From: Ampullaceana balthica
Lineage: Eukaryota; Mollusca; Gastropoda; Lymnaeidae
DNA length: 64,000 bases
Assembly (NCBI GenBank): GCA_944989445.1
Contig: CALYLW010000492.1
Location: 337,501 to 401,500 of the forward strand
Reading direction: 5' to 3'
The position numbers and the translations under genes are program-made. This document shows positions 13,282 through 26,400 of this stretch, piece after piece; within the stretch, counting starts at the first letter, position 1, and each line of letters starts with the position of its first letter. The notes beneath the pieces were generated by a model that saw only the letters and a list, made by a program, of their open reading frames with translations, was not told the DNA's origin and did not search any database.

Positions 13282-16200
13282 TTAATCAGCAGTGAAGAAT
13301 TTCAGTAACAGAACATGATAAAAAACTGTGATAACCTTTTTGGCATCAACAAACTTGACACATTCTAACCAGGTGTTGAGAAATGCATTATTACACACTG
13401 CACACTTGCTTGCTTGAGCCAACATATTGCGTACCTCTGGGTAAAATCGAATATTCCGTCTCAGGCTGGATCCTCTGAAATAAAACTTATTTATTCGTTA
13501 AAATATTTATAAATTGAAGTTTTTCTTTAAATTAAAAAAAATCTCAGTTTGTTTTGACTTAGATTTTGTTTGTAATTCCTAAATTGTATATATTTATACC
13601 TGTCTTTTAGTTCTTTCATAACAAATCTTGCACAAAGTTCCTGAAATATGACAAATTAAACATTAATTAATTATTAATTACATGTAATAAAAAAAAATAA
13701 TAATCAACAATAAATCAAAAATTTTGATGTGAAAATCTTGAAGAACATTAATGAAACTTTAATTTCGGTATTGGAATATGGTTTATTTACCTTTAGGGAA
13801 AGAATCTCCTCTTCTTGTACAGAATACACAGGTAAGTTTTGCAATAGTGGATTCTCTTCACAATAAAGCTCCTTTAAAGGAAGGGTTGACAACTGTAAAA
13901 AAAAATTTAATGCAGCATGTATTTCATAAAATTTAATCATCCTTTAATTCTGTGTTTTACCTACAAGGAGGGAAGGACTTTTCTCCCATGAAACGTCATA
14001 GTTGTGAAAATTATGCTGCAGGCTATTCATTTTTTAGATAGAATATTTATTGGTGTTTAATATTCAAAAGAAGGTTTCGTGTATGTATGTGTAAGTCAAG
14101 TTAGGTTTAACGAACATTATGTCATTTATTGCAATTTAAAAATCTACCACTCAGTATCATACAACAAATTTGATTGACTGTTGTTGATTAAGCAATTTCA
14201 ACATGTAACTGGATAAGGTTAGAAGCATACTGTGTTATAACAGAAGAGCTTCCCATTAGGTTATCAGAGTTCCTCATGCTGCAGTATGCTGGGTTGAGTT
14301 GGTTGGGATGATAAGTGATAAAGAAATAGGAAAAGATTATTTTTTTAAAGTCAGCGTGTTAACTACCACCAGCCATGGAAATACCAGAGGGGGGGGGGAA
14401 GTAAGCAAACATTTCTATTAACACAAACAATATGAATAAAATAATTGAAAATTTTAGGCACAAAGCAGCCAGGTTTTGTTTACATGTGTGTTGATCTTTT
14501 AGAATTCTAAATTTAATTATTAATATTTAAATTGTATCAGATGTGTTTTGTGGACCATATTTTCTATCAAGCATATTCATCATTCTAGTACCATTGGCGG
14601 GCTGGATGAAATGGCGTTCAGGGCCAGATCCGACCCATGGGTTACCCCTGGTTTATAGGAAACATATAATTTCACATTAAAAATGCAGTTCACAAATGTT
14701 TAGAGCTACATTTCAAAGCAAAGCTTTTCAAAAAAATTATTTCTGGAACTTTTAATGTGTTATCTGAAAACTATTCAAGTTCCCAAACATTGATAAAATG
14801 TATTTTTAACACTTCACATGTTGATATAAAATATCAAGTTCCATTTTTTTAAATGATTGAAATTCATTTAGGTCTACAAAATAGCCCTACTATAATTATC
14901 AAAAAAATAAATATGGATTTACCTCTGTTGGAAATATCCTCAGCTCATTTGCTGCTACATCAAGATATCTCAATTTGTAGCACTTGCTCAGGCTCTAATG
15001 AAATCATTTTTTCGGATAATTAGCATTACAATACAAGTATTTTAGAGTTATTTTTTAATAGTAGGTTAATAAGTACATGTTAAAGTTATAATAGTTATTG
15101 ATTAAAATTAAAGTTTATGCCATTCCAAAACTCTTAGCACTAAAGGCACAAACAAAAACCAAAAAAAAATTTATTAAAGAAGCTAAACATTTTCTTTCAA
15201 TTGAAAATGTCAAAAAGGGATATATTGAAGTTATGCTAATACAAGTTGTTGTTTTTTAAATTATTTATTTACCCCACCAGGAAAATAAGGAAACAAAAAA
15301 GTGTTTGTAACTTAATGTAACCTCAGGAAGCTCTCTTATTTTATTCTGTTGTATGTATAGACTTTCAAGGTTGATGAGGTAACCCATCTCCAGGGGTAAA
15401 GATGTTAGACAATTGGCAGCAGCATGAAACTCCTTTAATGTTATCAAAGCACAAAACTCTACAGGCAACTCTTTCAGTTCATTGTTATCAATAGATATAT
15501 GCTCGATGCTCTTAAGTCTGTAAAAAAGAACATATTTAGTCATTACTTTCTATAACACATTATTATTTCTTGTTTTAAAAAATGCTTACTGCATATGCTG
15601 GTTCTATAGCCGGTTCGTTCATAAGCCGACCGCCCCCCCCCTTCTTTTGGAAGAGAATAGTATAAAAAGTGTGTAACCCGCTCGTAAGCCGACCCCAAAA
15701 ATTAATATTAATAAAAATTAATAATACATTTAATAGTAATAGGATAGCGTAAACAAAATGGTACACATTTCTTTTAAAAATACTACATGCTAAATCGGTC
15801 ATTATGATTATTTACTTTTGTTTAGGTTGAATAACAAAGTGATTTGAATAACAGAGAAGATGGATGTAATTTTTTATAGCATTCTCTATAAGAATTTTTA
15901 TTGTATAAAACTAAAAGAATTTTTTTTAAATTTTACTTTAATAAAATCAGTAAATAACAACAGAAATGTTTTATCAATCTAGTTTGTGAATTTAAAAAAT
16001 GCATATGAAATCACCTATGACCCGCTCGTAAGCCAACTCCCCAACCTTTTCCCCTAAATTTTGCTTTTAAAAAAGTCGGCTTTAGAACGAGCATATATGG
16101 TAATTTAATGTAGTCCTAACTATTTTCAAATTTATTAGCCTATTTACCATCTTACTTGCAAATTTCAGGTGGCAATGTTTTAAGCTTGTTTCCATTCAGA

Positions 16201-17444
16201 TTTAGTAGTTTTAATTGCTTAAAACCATCTGGAGAAATTTTTAAAATATTTAATCATCCAAAATAATAATTAAATATGATATGTCAGAGTATACCAGTTT
16301 TTATAATCAGAAAATATTTAAGTTTGGATATGAAACACAATAAAAAATTTTTTAATAATAATAAATTTGCTTTGTTTTTGGATTTTTATTACCTGACATG
16401 TAAATGAATAAAATCCTTAAATTGGAACTGAAGTGTAAGTTATTTACCAAGACATTTCCCATCGATAAGCATGATGTTATTTCCAAATAGGTGAAGCTTT
16501 TGAAGACTTTGAAGGTGTTGAAGATGCAAAGGAAATTCCTCAAGAGCATTGTTTCCAAGATTAAGAATTTGTAGCTATTAAATATTGTAATTAAATTATT
16601 CAACCATGAACTGTCTTATATGTCAAAGTTATAAACAAACATGAATGAATTATAAAAAACAGAATAAAATATTGACAATAAAATTTAAATGACGAATAAT
16701 TTTAATTTTTTTTTAATGAATGCTTGAGACAAATAATATTATTTTTTGTAATGATGGTTGATAATTTATATGAATATACAGTATAATATACTACCTTTTT
16801 TCAGAGAAGAAAGTCTTAAAATGTAACATTCAGAATTTGTTAATTTATAGCCTATAACTACTTAAAAAAAGATGTTTTAAAAACTTAGATAATTAAAAAA
16901 TACAAGCTTAACCTTATGTAAATACTAATAATGCATTTAACCTACATTTTTATAGTTTATGTTATTATTTATAATTATATGAAATCAAATTTTTTTTTAA
17001 ATTAACTTTAATTAACCATCCATAATTTTGTTAAAGATATTTTTTTCTAGACCCATTAAACTATTAAACCCAATTGACTAATAGAGTGACAATACTACTA
17101 ATAAAAATAATATTTCTATTGGACGAGAGTTCGTGAAAGCTTTTTAATTTCACTTTTAATTTAAACTTTTACATTTTAATTAGTAAATTAGACTATGACT
17201 ATGACTCATGACTAGTAATTTAGTTTATTTAGTAATTCTAATTATGTTAGATTTTTAATCAACCTACATTGTGAAGATTGCTAATCTCTTTAGGAATACT
17301 CTTAATTTTATTATTTTTCAATTCAAGTTTACAGACAAAATCTAGTTTTCCAATAATTTTTGGAATTCTATCAAGATTTTTATTGCATAATGTTAAATGT
17401 TTAGATTGCCCTTTCAGGGCTAGCAGAAGCAGCGCATCCGCCAT
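13282..17444 (-). CDS. LRRC69: Leucine-rich repeat-containing protein 69-like, 8 exons, 326 residues
   Basis: Exons in transcription order: 17268-17444, 16448-16574, 16156-16228, 15322-15517, 14923-14994, 13791-13892, 13600-13640, 13282-13474. All introns are GT-AG, all phases agree, and the total is 981 nt. The protein starts MADALLLLALKGQSKHLTLC and has about eight leucine-rich repeats (LELKNNKIKSIPKEI, LNLGNNALEEFPLHL, LHLFGNNI, LNLNGNKLKTLPPEI, ISIDNNELKELPVEF, LYIQQNKIRELPE, LDVAANELRIFP). It ends with the family's cap: LYCEENPLL, ARFVMKEL, YPEVRNML, then CAVCNNAFLNTWLECVKFVD. These end motifs and the exon layout match vertebrate LRRC69, a poorly characterised LRR protein; the molecular role is unknown. 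The C-terminus is about 20 residues shorter than in vertebrates: after FVDAKK the frame reads a hydrophobic tail and stops, without the usual Cys-containing CSYKCF-like end. A T6 run at the divergence point could mean a frameshift or sequencing error. A MITE sits in the third intron. Confidence 0.93.
15588..16101. mobile_element. Non-coding TIR element (MITE), about 514 bp, in LRRC69-like intron 3
   Basis: The left end ACTGCATATGCTGGTTCTA and the reverse complement of the right end, ACCATATATGCTCGTTCTA, form imperfect terminal inverted repeats that continue into TAAGCCGACC-like blocks. Internal copies of CCCGCTCGTAAGCC occur near both ends. No clear target duplication could be fixed, so I do not assign a superfamily. 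It contains no open frame with transposase features. Confidence 0.7.
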
Positions 17445-20400
17445 ATTGTTTCATGTTGTTACCATGGAGGAATCTAATACTAATATAGTTTTCGCATTTT
17501 ATTATATTTTTTTAAAATATTTTTTTTAATAAATTTTTTTTTAAAGTTAACAAAGGTGAAAGGCAAGATGTTACAATTCATTGTACTTTCACTGTATTTT
17601 TTAAAATGATTTTAAATATTATTTACAAAGGAGATAAACTTCATTAATCATAGCCGGAACAATCATGCTGCATTGAGTTAAAATTTGAGACTACCTCTTG
17701 GTTTTAAGAAAAAAAATCATAGTAATGTGGAGAAGCCAAAAATTCTATATATTAAGAATATTTTTTTTCTAAATCAACATTCAGGTTCATGTCATTATTC
17801 TACACCATATACTAAACAAGAAATGGGACATTTTCATTTATTGTTCCATTTGAAAGCATTAATTGCAGTCTACATTTGTGAAGGGACATATTAATGTACT
17901 TGCTTTTAAAAATCATGTATCAGCATTTTCTTTATCATTTCATAAACGCACGGTTAACCCACCCTCCCTCACTCTTTTCCCGTCAAACTATGGAGGCCTA
18001 TTAATATATAAGAGATAGGTTTATATTATAATATCAAAGAAAAATATAATATTTGAAATCAATGTCTTATCTTATCTTATCTGTTTCAGACGCTCCTTCT
18101 ATACAGAAGATTATTGTGTCCTACGCTTATCTATGGCTTGTGTTTAGTCCTGCATTCTTATTAGAGTTTTAAATGTTGATAAAGTGTTGGCTTTCCTGGT
18201 TTCTGTTGTCTTCCCCTGTCCACCCCCAACTTTATTAATGTCATTTATTGACAGTCTCATATAACTCATCACTCAAAGAGAAAGGGTGAAGAGACACAAG
18301 TGGCTCTTCTTAAGTGGCCAAGATTAAACTTATTAAAAACTTTGGGGCAAAAAAAAACCCAGAGACATTCAAGCAATGCCCCGCGGGCCAGATATGACCA
18401 CTTCACATGTACCTAGCTTCTTCTATTAGGGAAAAAAGTACAGACTAATCAAAATACATGTACTAATATTGTGTTGAAATTTTTCTATGAAATGAAAGCA
18501 GTTACACTATCAAAAATAAAAAAGACAAGCAAATCTACAGTCATCTTAATCTGGTCTTGTTGAAATCTTCTGTGGTGGCTAACTGTGCTAGTAGTCTGCA
18601 CCCAAGATATGTTATTAGCCCTGGATGTTACAACTGTGTATGTTGTTATCAAAACATATTACAATCATAGGTTTCATAAACACTCACCCATCCAGCCTCT
18701 ATTTTTCTTTTAGCTTTCAAGTGAGATCAAAAGCAAATATTTTCAGTTTGATTGAAAAGAAGTTTTGATGTATACTATTTATCCATCCTATTTAAGTTTT
18801 TATTTATATAAGTCTATAGTCAAACATTTTATATGTTCAGGAAACAATAGTATTCTTTATTGACTGTCTTTCCTTGCTGAAGGGTAAAACAATAGACTTA
18901 ATAATTTGTCCTTTTCAAAAAGCCTTAAATGTAGATACGTCACAAATTACAAAGAAGGGAAAATAATTACATTACTGAAAGCTTTTGCTTGGTAACGACC
19001 ATTAATTTAATAATGTCTGAAGACTTTTAAACATTTCTTTCCTCTAAGATATTTGCAATAAGACTAGTCTGAAATTTGTTCAACATTTACTAAATCTCAA
19101 CCACTTATTGAAGTTTGATGACTTCAGCTCTTGACAGGGATATTTTTTTTTAATGAACATCTAACAAGCTTCAAAAGTTTGTCCTAGAAATTACATCATG
19201 TCTCTAAGAAAATAATCAAGATTGAACAGTTTACTACTATAGAGTGAATATTTATTAAAGAATCTTGTGTTATTTAAATTCCCGCTTACTGCTGCATATT
19301 TTCATTAGCTTTCTTTTCTTATTTGTATAAATTTTACTTGTAGTCTTTTAATTTCCAAGAAAACATTTTGTGCATGTGAACTATGGATTTTTAGTAACCA
19401 TGCTAATTTTAAGTCCAAGTGTGATTTTAGTTTGTAGTTTATGGGTACACAAATTACACTTTTGAGGAAACAAACAAATGAGAGTTAAATAGAGATTTAT
19501 TCATTTAAACAATATTTTCTTAGCTACACTAAAAGATATTCCATTGCAATTTGCTGATAATACATTTTAAAACAATAAGTCATTTTGACAGTTTAAAATT
19601 ACCACACATGCAATTTGCTTATTACTCTTGAGTATTAAAACACATAGATACATGCAATTCTTACATTCATCCAACTAACTATTATCATTTATGATTCTTA
19701 CCACAATTTGAACATTATTATACATGCAATTCATCCCCAAAAAAACTTATCCTTGTCATACATGCAGTTATAAATCAAACGACATGTATTTCATATTCAA
19801 ATTCTTAACAATTTATGTAAATAGCAAATATAGAATGGCAATGGAATATTCATTGGCTGGTTTGCATGAGGCACTATCATGATCACTGCTCAAGAGTATT
19901 TTACATTACATGATTTCATTTCATCTTAAATTCAAAATTATAATAACATAAATTTAGCAATACATGTAATCAATTTTCATAAATCCATGATAAATTTCTT
20001 TTCAAAATCACTTTTCCTGCGATTAGAGATTTTTAAAAGTTTCTGGCAATTTCAAAATAAATTAACTTTATTATTTATTTTTTTAAAATTAGTTTCTATT
20101 ATGTAGTCTTCATGCTTTTTCAGTAGCCAATTCTTTCTATACCCCCAGCATAAAATGAAAAGTAAAAGATATTTTAAATGGGTTTATCTTAACAGATTGG
20201 ATGACATTTTTATGTCATCTGGCTACACTCAAGAACACAATGATGTGTTTATACAAATGTAAATCTCAAGAAAACTGAATGTTAAAAATAACATTTTGTG
20301 AAGATATGGATGACACGCCTTCAGTTGTCATGTAAAACCTCAAGTTCAGTTACTGCTTGATTCACCACATTAAAAAAAAATTAGATTCTATACAACCAGT

Positions 20401-20481
20401 GGATCTAGCAATAGCCATGGTAATAAAACTGGTAGAATCTCTAATCATGAAGGCAACAAACCATGGCAAGCTTTCCATGAA
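17445..20481. other. Intergenic DNA between two minus-strand genes; no gene seen
   Basis: Apart from a SINE at 18062-18185 and a fragment near 18370 resembling a hAT end (CCCCGCGGGCCAGA), the stretch is AT-rich and without credible exons. It must hold the LRRC69-like promoter near its left side and the transglutaminase 3' untranslated region on its right. A TTTATT (AATAAA on the minus strand) near 20070 is a possible polyadenylation signal for the transglutaminase gene. Confidence 0.4.
18062..18185 (-). mobile_element. SINE copy, subfamily B, with pentamer tail
   Basis: It starts with TCTTATCTTATCTTATCTG on the plus strand (the tail of a minus-strand SINE), followed by ACGCTCCTTCTATACAGAAG and the subfamily-B body (CTTATCTATGGCTTGTGTTTAG, TTATTAGAGTTTTAAATGTT). 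Nearly identical to the copy at 40706. It is truncated at its 5' (promoter) end. Confidence 0.85.
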
Positions 20482-23400
20482 TCAAGAGACATTAATTTGA
20501 AGGGATCCGTGAACATCTTCCAAAGGTTGTGAATTAAAAACAATGATCAATTGACAGTTCCCTTTCTTGGTAGGTTTAATCGTTACTTTAGATGTAAAGT
20601 TTGTTTTGGCAGGTACTTTGCTGTTGAAGAGAGAAAATATGATCACAAACATTAATGACAGCAAGAAATTTATTTGTAACAACCCATTACTCATATTTAC
20701 TTTGTTTCTGACAATGTGTGATACAAAATATAAGATATTCTATTTTTGTTCTTACAACTATAAACTGTAAGCTGATTAAAAAAAAAGAATTAGCATTTTG
20801 TGATCAGTTGCAATGAACCCATTCTCAGGCAGTTTAGAGTTAGTGGAATCATATAAGTAATATGCACATTTATTTTCTGAGGTATAGTTTAACTATTGGC
20901 AACTTGCTTTGCCTTGGCTCACAAATATTTTTAAAAAATCAACATTTGGTTGAGGGTGGTAAAGTTCTTGAATGAAATCAACAAAGAATATATACAAACT
21001 TTTGAGAGATTTCTCTTGATTTTGCCAGGCCATCGACCACAAGGTAACATTGGGTTAGAGCCAGGCTCAGAGGGTTGGTGAAAGAAACCTCAGCCTCAAA
21101 TTCTTCACCTACTTTAACAGTAGAAGGAGCCTGAAAAGAAATTTAGTGATAATTATAATAGATAAATTTGTTTAATCTTTGAACTTAATTACTAATAAAA
21201 ACAATGCCCTTGTCTTATCTATACAGACATTCTTTCTTTACAGAAGATTATTAGGTCCACAGACCGTGCCAGTCTGTTGGCAAGTGACGCAGGGTTCATA
21301 GGCTACGGCTATGAGGGTTCCATGCATTACCCAGACGCCTTTGTTCCCCTAACTAGTGTTAGGACCCATTTGGAGCTGGGTGGACTCAGGGATACCCTTG
21401 GCCCCGGCAAAAAAAATAACCTGCCTTCATGGAGATTTGAACCGGTGACCATCTGTACGCCCGCAGAGCGTGCGTGCCACTTGACCACCGTGCCATCCCC
21501 TGAACGATTTATGTTTACCATTTACATGGAACAAAATTAACATAATATTAATGTTATTTAAGAAAAGGGAGGTTATATCTACCTTAATGACAAGGTATGG
21601 TTTGAGTAGTCTGAAGTCCTCTTTTTTAACAAAATATTGCTCAGTTTCTTTGACCACAGCCCAGATGGTGACATCCAGCATACAGCCGTCTCTAAGTTTA
21701 GCAGAGTAATCTGCCTCTGAGGCTTCAATCTCAATTTCTTGTGATGAAAGATAAATGTTACCCATGAAAATCTCGATAAATTACTTAGTTGTGCAACTCA
21801 GGGAATGCAATTTGGGGAAGTATGATTTTAATCATATTGAGCCTAAAACAAACCGACTTCAAACAAAATTAAATGTCAAGCTCATATAACACAATAAAAA
21901 TCATAATTCTTCGCACCTATTTCTATTTAATGTTTATTATTTTTTAAAACTACTGCTCCTTGTCATATCAACAATAGAGCCGACTACAATTGTTTGGTAT
22001 ATTGTGCGACTACATCGCTGGGTTACCATTTTTTGCCTCTATAATCTGTACAGGAAAAAATCTTGCAATAATGCTTTTGTAACAAGTTCAAATGTTGTGT
22101 CACAGACATATATCAGACTCAAAAAAATAAATCTCACCTTTGGTAGAGCTGACATCAACATCAGTGAAGACCTCAGCTTTGACCAGCTCGGCCAACACAC
22201 CAGTGTAGTACACAGTCCTCACTTCAATTCGACCGCTGACCGTCCTTGTGCTTGAGCTCTTGTTGGTCATCTGGAGCTTGAGTTTAAACTTGTCGCCCAC
22301 GAGGGTCTCCTTCCCATCTTGAACCACAGTGAAATCAACATCCTAGAGGAGAAGGCCAGGTTTTTTATATTGTTTTATTGCTGATGAGCAGACTGACACA
22401 AATCTGTTATGATTTTTAAAACTGACCATATCAAACGTATGACAGTTGATTATAAAAAAAAATAATAATAATTGCCTATTGTATAGAAGCAAATCTAATA
22501 CAATCATAAAGCACATTTGAAGAGTAGCAATTGTGTCAATATAATCGTAAAAAAATACAAATGAATAAAAAGTAACATATAAGATAGAGCAGTGGTTCTC
22601 AACCTTTCAAGATTCAAGGACCACTTGAAAAATTTGTGTCTTAGCCGCGGACCACTACTGAAAATTTTGCTACTCCTGAGCAGGAAATTTATAGATAATT
22701 ATACTTTGTATATAAATGAGTGGTTCGCGGACCAAGGTTGAGAGCCACTGAGATAGAGGATATGATGATATATGGCAAAGTGTTGATATATTACTAATTT
22801 GCTTACACTGGTTTTTTGCTTATAAATATCTTTCCTATTTGAACCTGTTTGATTGGCCCTTAGAACAGCTGCTCTTTCCTCTGCAGAACCTGAAAAAACA
22901 TTTTAAAAGTGTTTTTTTTTAAATGTCGTGCATTTTTTTCCTCCTTATTTTCATTTTAAATAATTCTCCCAGATTCTTTTGTGCCACAACTTGTATCACA
23001 TGTCGGTGCTACGGTCTTAGAAACAGGGATTTGTTCCTGAGGCTGGACATAAACCATGGATAAGCGTACGAAGCAATTATCTTCTCCACAGAAGGAGTGT
23101 CTGTAATACTTAAGATAAAACAAATAAAATCGCAAAGCTGACAAGTCTACAAGCAAATAACCCAATGGGGGTGAGACTGCAATCAGGCTTAAGAGATTAG
23201 TAAATAAACTGGGGGATTGGTCCAACTCACCCTCAGCTGGCTTATAATTACTTGTTACATCTTCTCTATCATTGGAGTTTGGTGCCTTTGTGCTCATGTT
23301 TTTACCAACCCTTTGGAGAAACAAATAAATAACAAGTTATTATTGACCTTTCCACCAATAAAATCACTCCTCATTCAGCTTGTTACTAATAGATTATCAA

Positions 23401-26400
23401 CTGTTCTTCCTAATACAGTTCATATGATGGCAAAAAAAATAGTTAAGTCCATTTTCAGACCATTTCTGGCCAATGGGGCAAATGAAGCAGCGTTCACAAG
23501 TTTCTATAACCACAGCATATGAGGGGGATCGTGTGGCTAACACAATGCCAGGCCGCCTTTACTTTACCTCACCTGATGTCAGATACCCATTGGGAGCTGT
23601 GTGGACTCAGGGATGCCCTTGAGCCTTGAGAACAAGACCCTGTTGTCACCAAGACTTGGACCTGTTACTCTTGGCGTAACAGCCGAACGCAAAGCCGAGT
23701 GATCAGCGCGCCACTCATAATGATACCTTTTAGTTAAATTTCGAATTTTTATTACAAGACAGAGTCGTCTTTAATTTTTAAAACTTACGCGTTTTTGTCT
23801 ATACTGATGCACTCCCACTTGCCCGATCTATTTTTCTTCCAGTGAACACGATCAGCATTTACTTCAGCAAACACAAATGTGCCATCGTAAGGCACTGTGA
23901 CTTCTCCCAGCTTAATAGCAGCCACTGGAACAGGTCCACAGCAGTAAACACCTGGAATAAAAGAGCAAGATTAAAAACATTATTAAAAAAAGGTCAATTT
24001 GCATTGACATGCTCAAGAAGTGAGGAGTATTTTAAAAGAAAGTCCCTCGTATCAATTACCTTTAACAGAGTCCTTGTATTTTTCAGTTATTTGGACATTC
24101 TAGTTAAATATAATTGCCCCATTCATTTTTTTATCCATAGTAATTTATAAATAGATTCAAAGCTCCTGTTTTTGTTGAGGGTAATTTCTTAAGCTGTTTC
24201 AAAAACTAGAATTAGTAGAGCGCCTCAACATCCTATAGAAAAAAAGTTTTTTTCTCTATTTATTCAAAACTCGGGAATGCTTCGTACCTTCTGAAGTTTC
24301 CTGTGGTGTTGCATCAAATGCCTGCCAGCCTCCGTAACCAGATGTGAGGTCAGGTCGAGACATCCAGGCTTCGTTCCACACATGGAAGTTCCTGGGAATG
24401 TGATTGTGACTTGTCAGAGATGCTTGTAAAAAGCAATGTTTACAGATTGCAAAAAGAAATACCTTAACAAAAATTTTGTAAAAATTATCAAATAAATTTC
24501 CTCCCAAATCAGCCAATGTTGACATGACTAAAACAATTTTTGGGCATCAGTGAATTTTACATTAAAGGACCCATTCTTATTCTTTCATTTTGAGATATAA
24601 GAAAGGTATGTATAACTTTTAAAATATTGTGAAGTATATTATGTAGTCATATATTGGTTTAACCAATGTATAAGCAACATCTTTAGTTTTAGTCCAGAGT
24701 TTTAACATGATGCATGTGCTCTGGTACTGGATCATGAAGGCTAGATTACTGGCTCGTACAAGGTAGTTGGTGGATAATCAAGGTAAGTTATTACGAGGTA
24801 CTAGCAATAAACTCAAGAACAGTATATTTTGTTCCAGGCAGACATCTCGTAATTCTTGAACCCATTTATAGGTATATTCTTAGACTCTGGGATTGTACAT
24901 TCAACCATTTGTCAGAACAACACTTATCTCAAAAATTGAAGTTTTTTGTTAGCAAGATGCAACATAATCATCATCATCAGTCCCATGACTGTTGGAATCA
25001 ATGAGGGGATGAGGGGAACACATGGACACATCAACAGAAATCAGTCTCCACATTTGACCATCTTAAGCGGCAGCCAGTAATTCATTCAACCTCAGCCCTG
25101 TCCAGTCTTTTATATTGTCAAGCCAACTTTTCTGCTGGCAACTTCTTCACCGGCCCCCTTTTACAGTGCCTTGAAGGATGATTTTCGTCAGGCTATTATG
25201 TCTAACCACATGACCGAACCATGTCAGGTTGCCTCTCTGAATTGTTGCTATAATGATTTCTTGACGGCGTGCAATGGAGGTTATTCTGTCCGAGGCATAC
25301 TCATAGGTCTAACATCCATACAGGACAATGGTTTTAACGAGAGCTCTGTACGGCCTGAGCTTTGTTACGTCTTTGCTGGTCCATATTTTGATTAATTTCG
25401 TCATTGCTGTCCCAATTCTAGCTTGAATTTCAACTTCATTAAATAATTGATATTCTGTATTTGATTTCTGTACATGTTTGTATGAATTCTTTGTTTTTAT
25501 TAAGGCTCTAAATTTTTTGGTAGGTAATGAAAAAACAAGAACTAAAAACTCGTATTAGTATTTATTTAAACGCAATTTCCAACAAGGAATTTCCGATTTT
25601 TTATAAAGGGAAATCATTCTAGATTACAATAAAAGTCGATTCAAATAAGTAATTCTGAAACTAAACACAATATGATGTCATATCCCCTCAAGCTACATCA
25701 CACCAAGAATGTGTCAATATAATGCGCACCACGCAACAATCTAACATAAGCATTCACAAAGCGGGAGAAACCCCATTAACTATCATTCTAGATTGCATTA
25801 AAAGTCATTTCAAATCAATAATTTTGAAACTAAACAAAACAATTGCTTTCAAAAAATGTTTCTAAAATTACGGAAGTCGAACGAAAATAAATTTTTGAAA
25901 AATTCCCCCTCCAACCTTGTTCTAAATATTATTAGCTATTGTTTGACGTTTGTTTCAACCCAATAGATGTTATGGTTGGCGAGAAATTGACAAAATACTG
26001 ATATTTTTTGGTTTTTAAAATATTATTTGCAAAGAAATCCAGTAAACATTTTCGGTATTTTTTTGGCCGATGCACATCCTTGGGACTTCCTTTCCTTAGC
26101 ATATTTGCAAACGACCCGAACCCTCTATCTGGTATGGTTCAGGAGGAGTTGCATGTGCAAGCATTACAGACATTTCAAATCTATAAACGCAATTTTTCCT
26201 AAGGAAATTGCTTTAAAAAGTATAAATAACCAGGTCATCAGAATAAAGGTTGGAAAACAATGTTCTTATCTAAAATATTCGAGTTGCAAATGAACAGCAT
26301 AAATTATTTCTAGTTTAATGAAGTGGAATAAATAAATACCATATGGAATCATTTCTGACAGAATCATCTAGTTCTCCTTTACTGGTGTAGTGAAAGTCAA

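Noticed and set aside
20567..20770. Plus-strand frame over the last transglutaminase exon.
   Set aside because: Shadow of the minus-strand coding exon, whose frame, splice acceptor and stop all fit the family.
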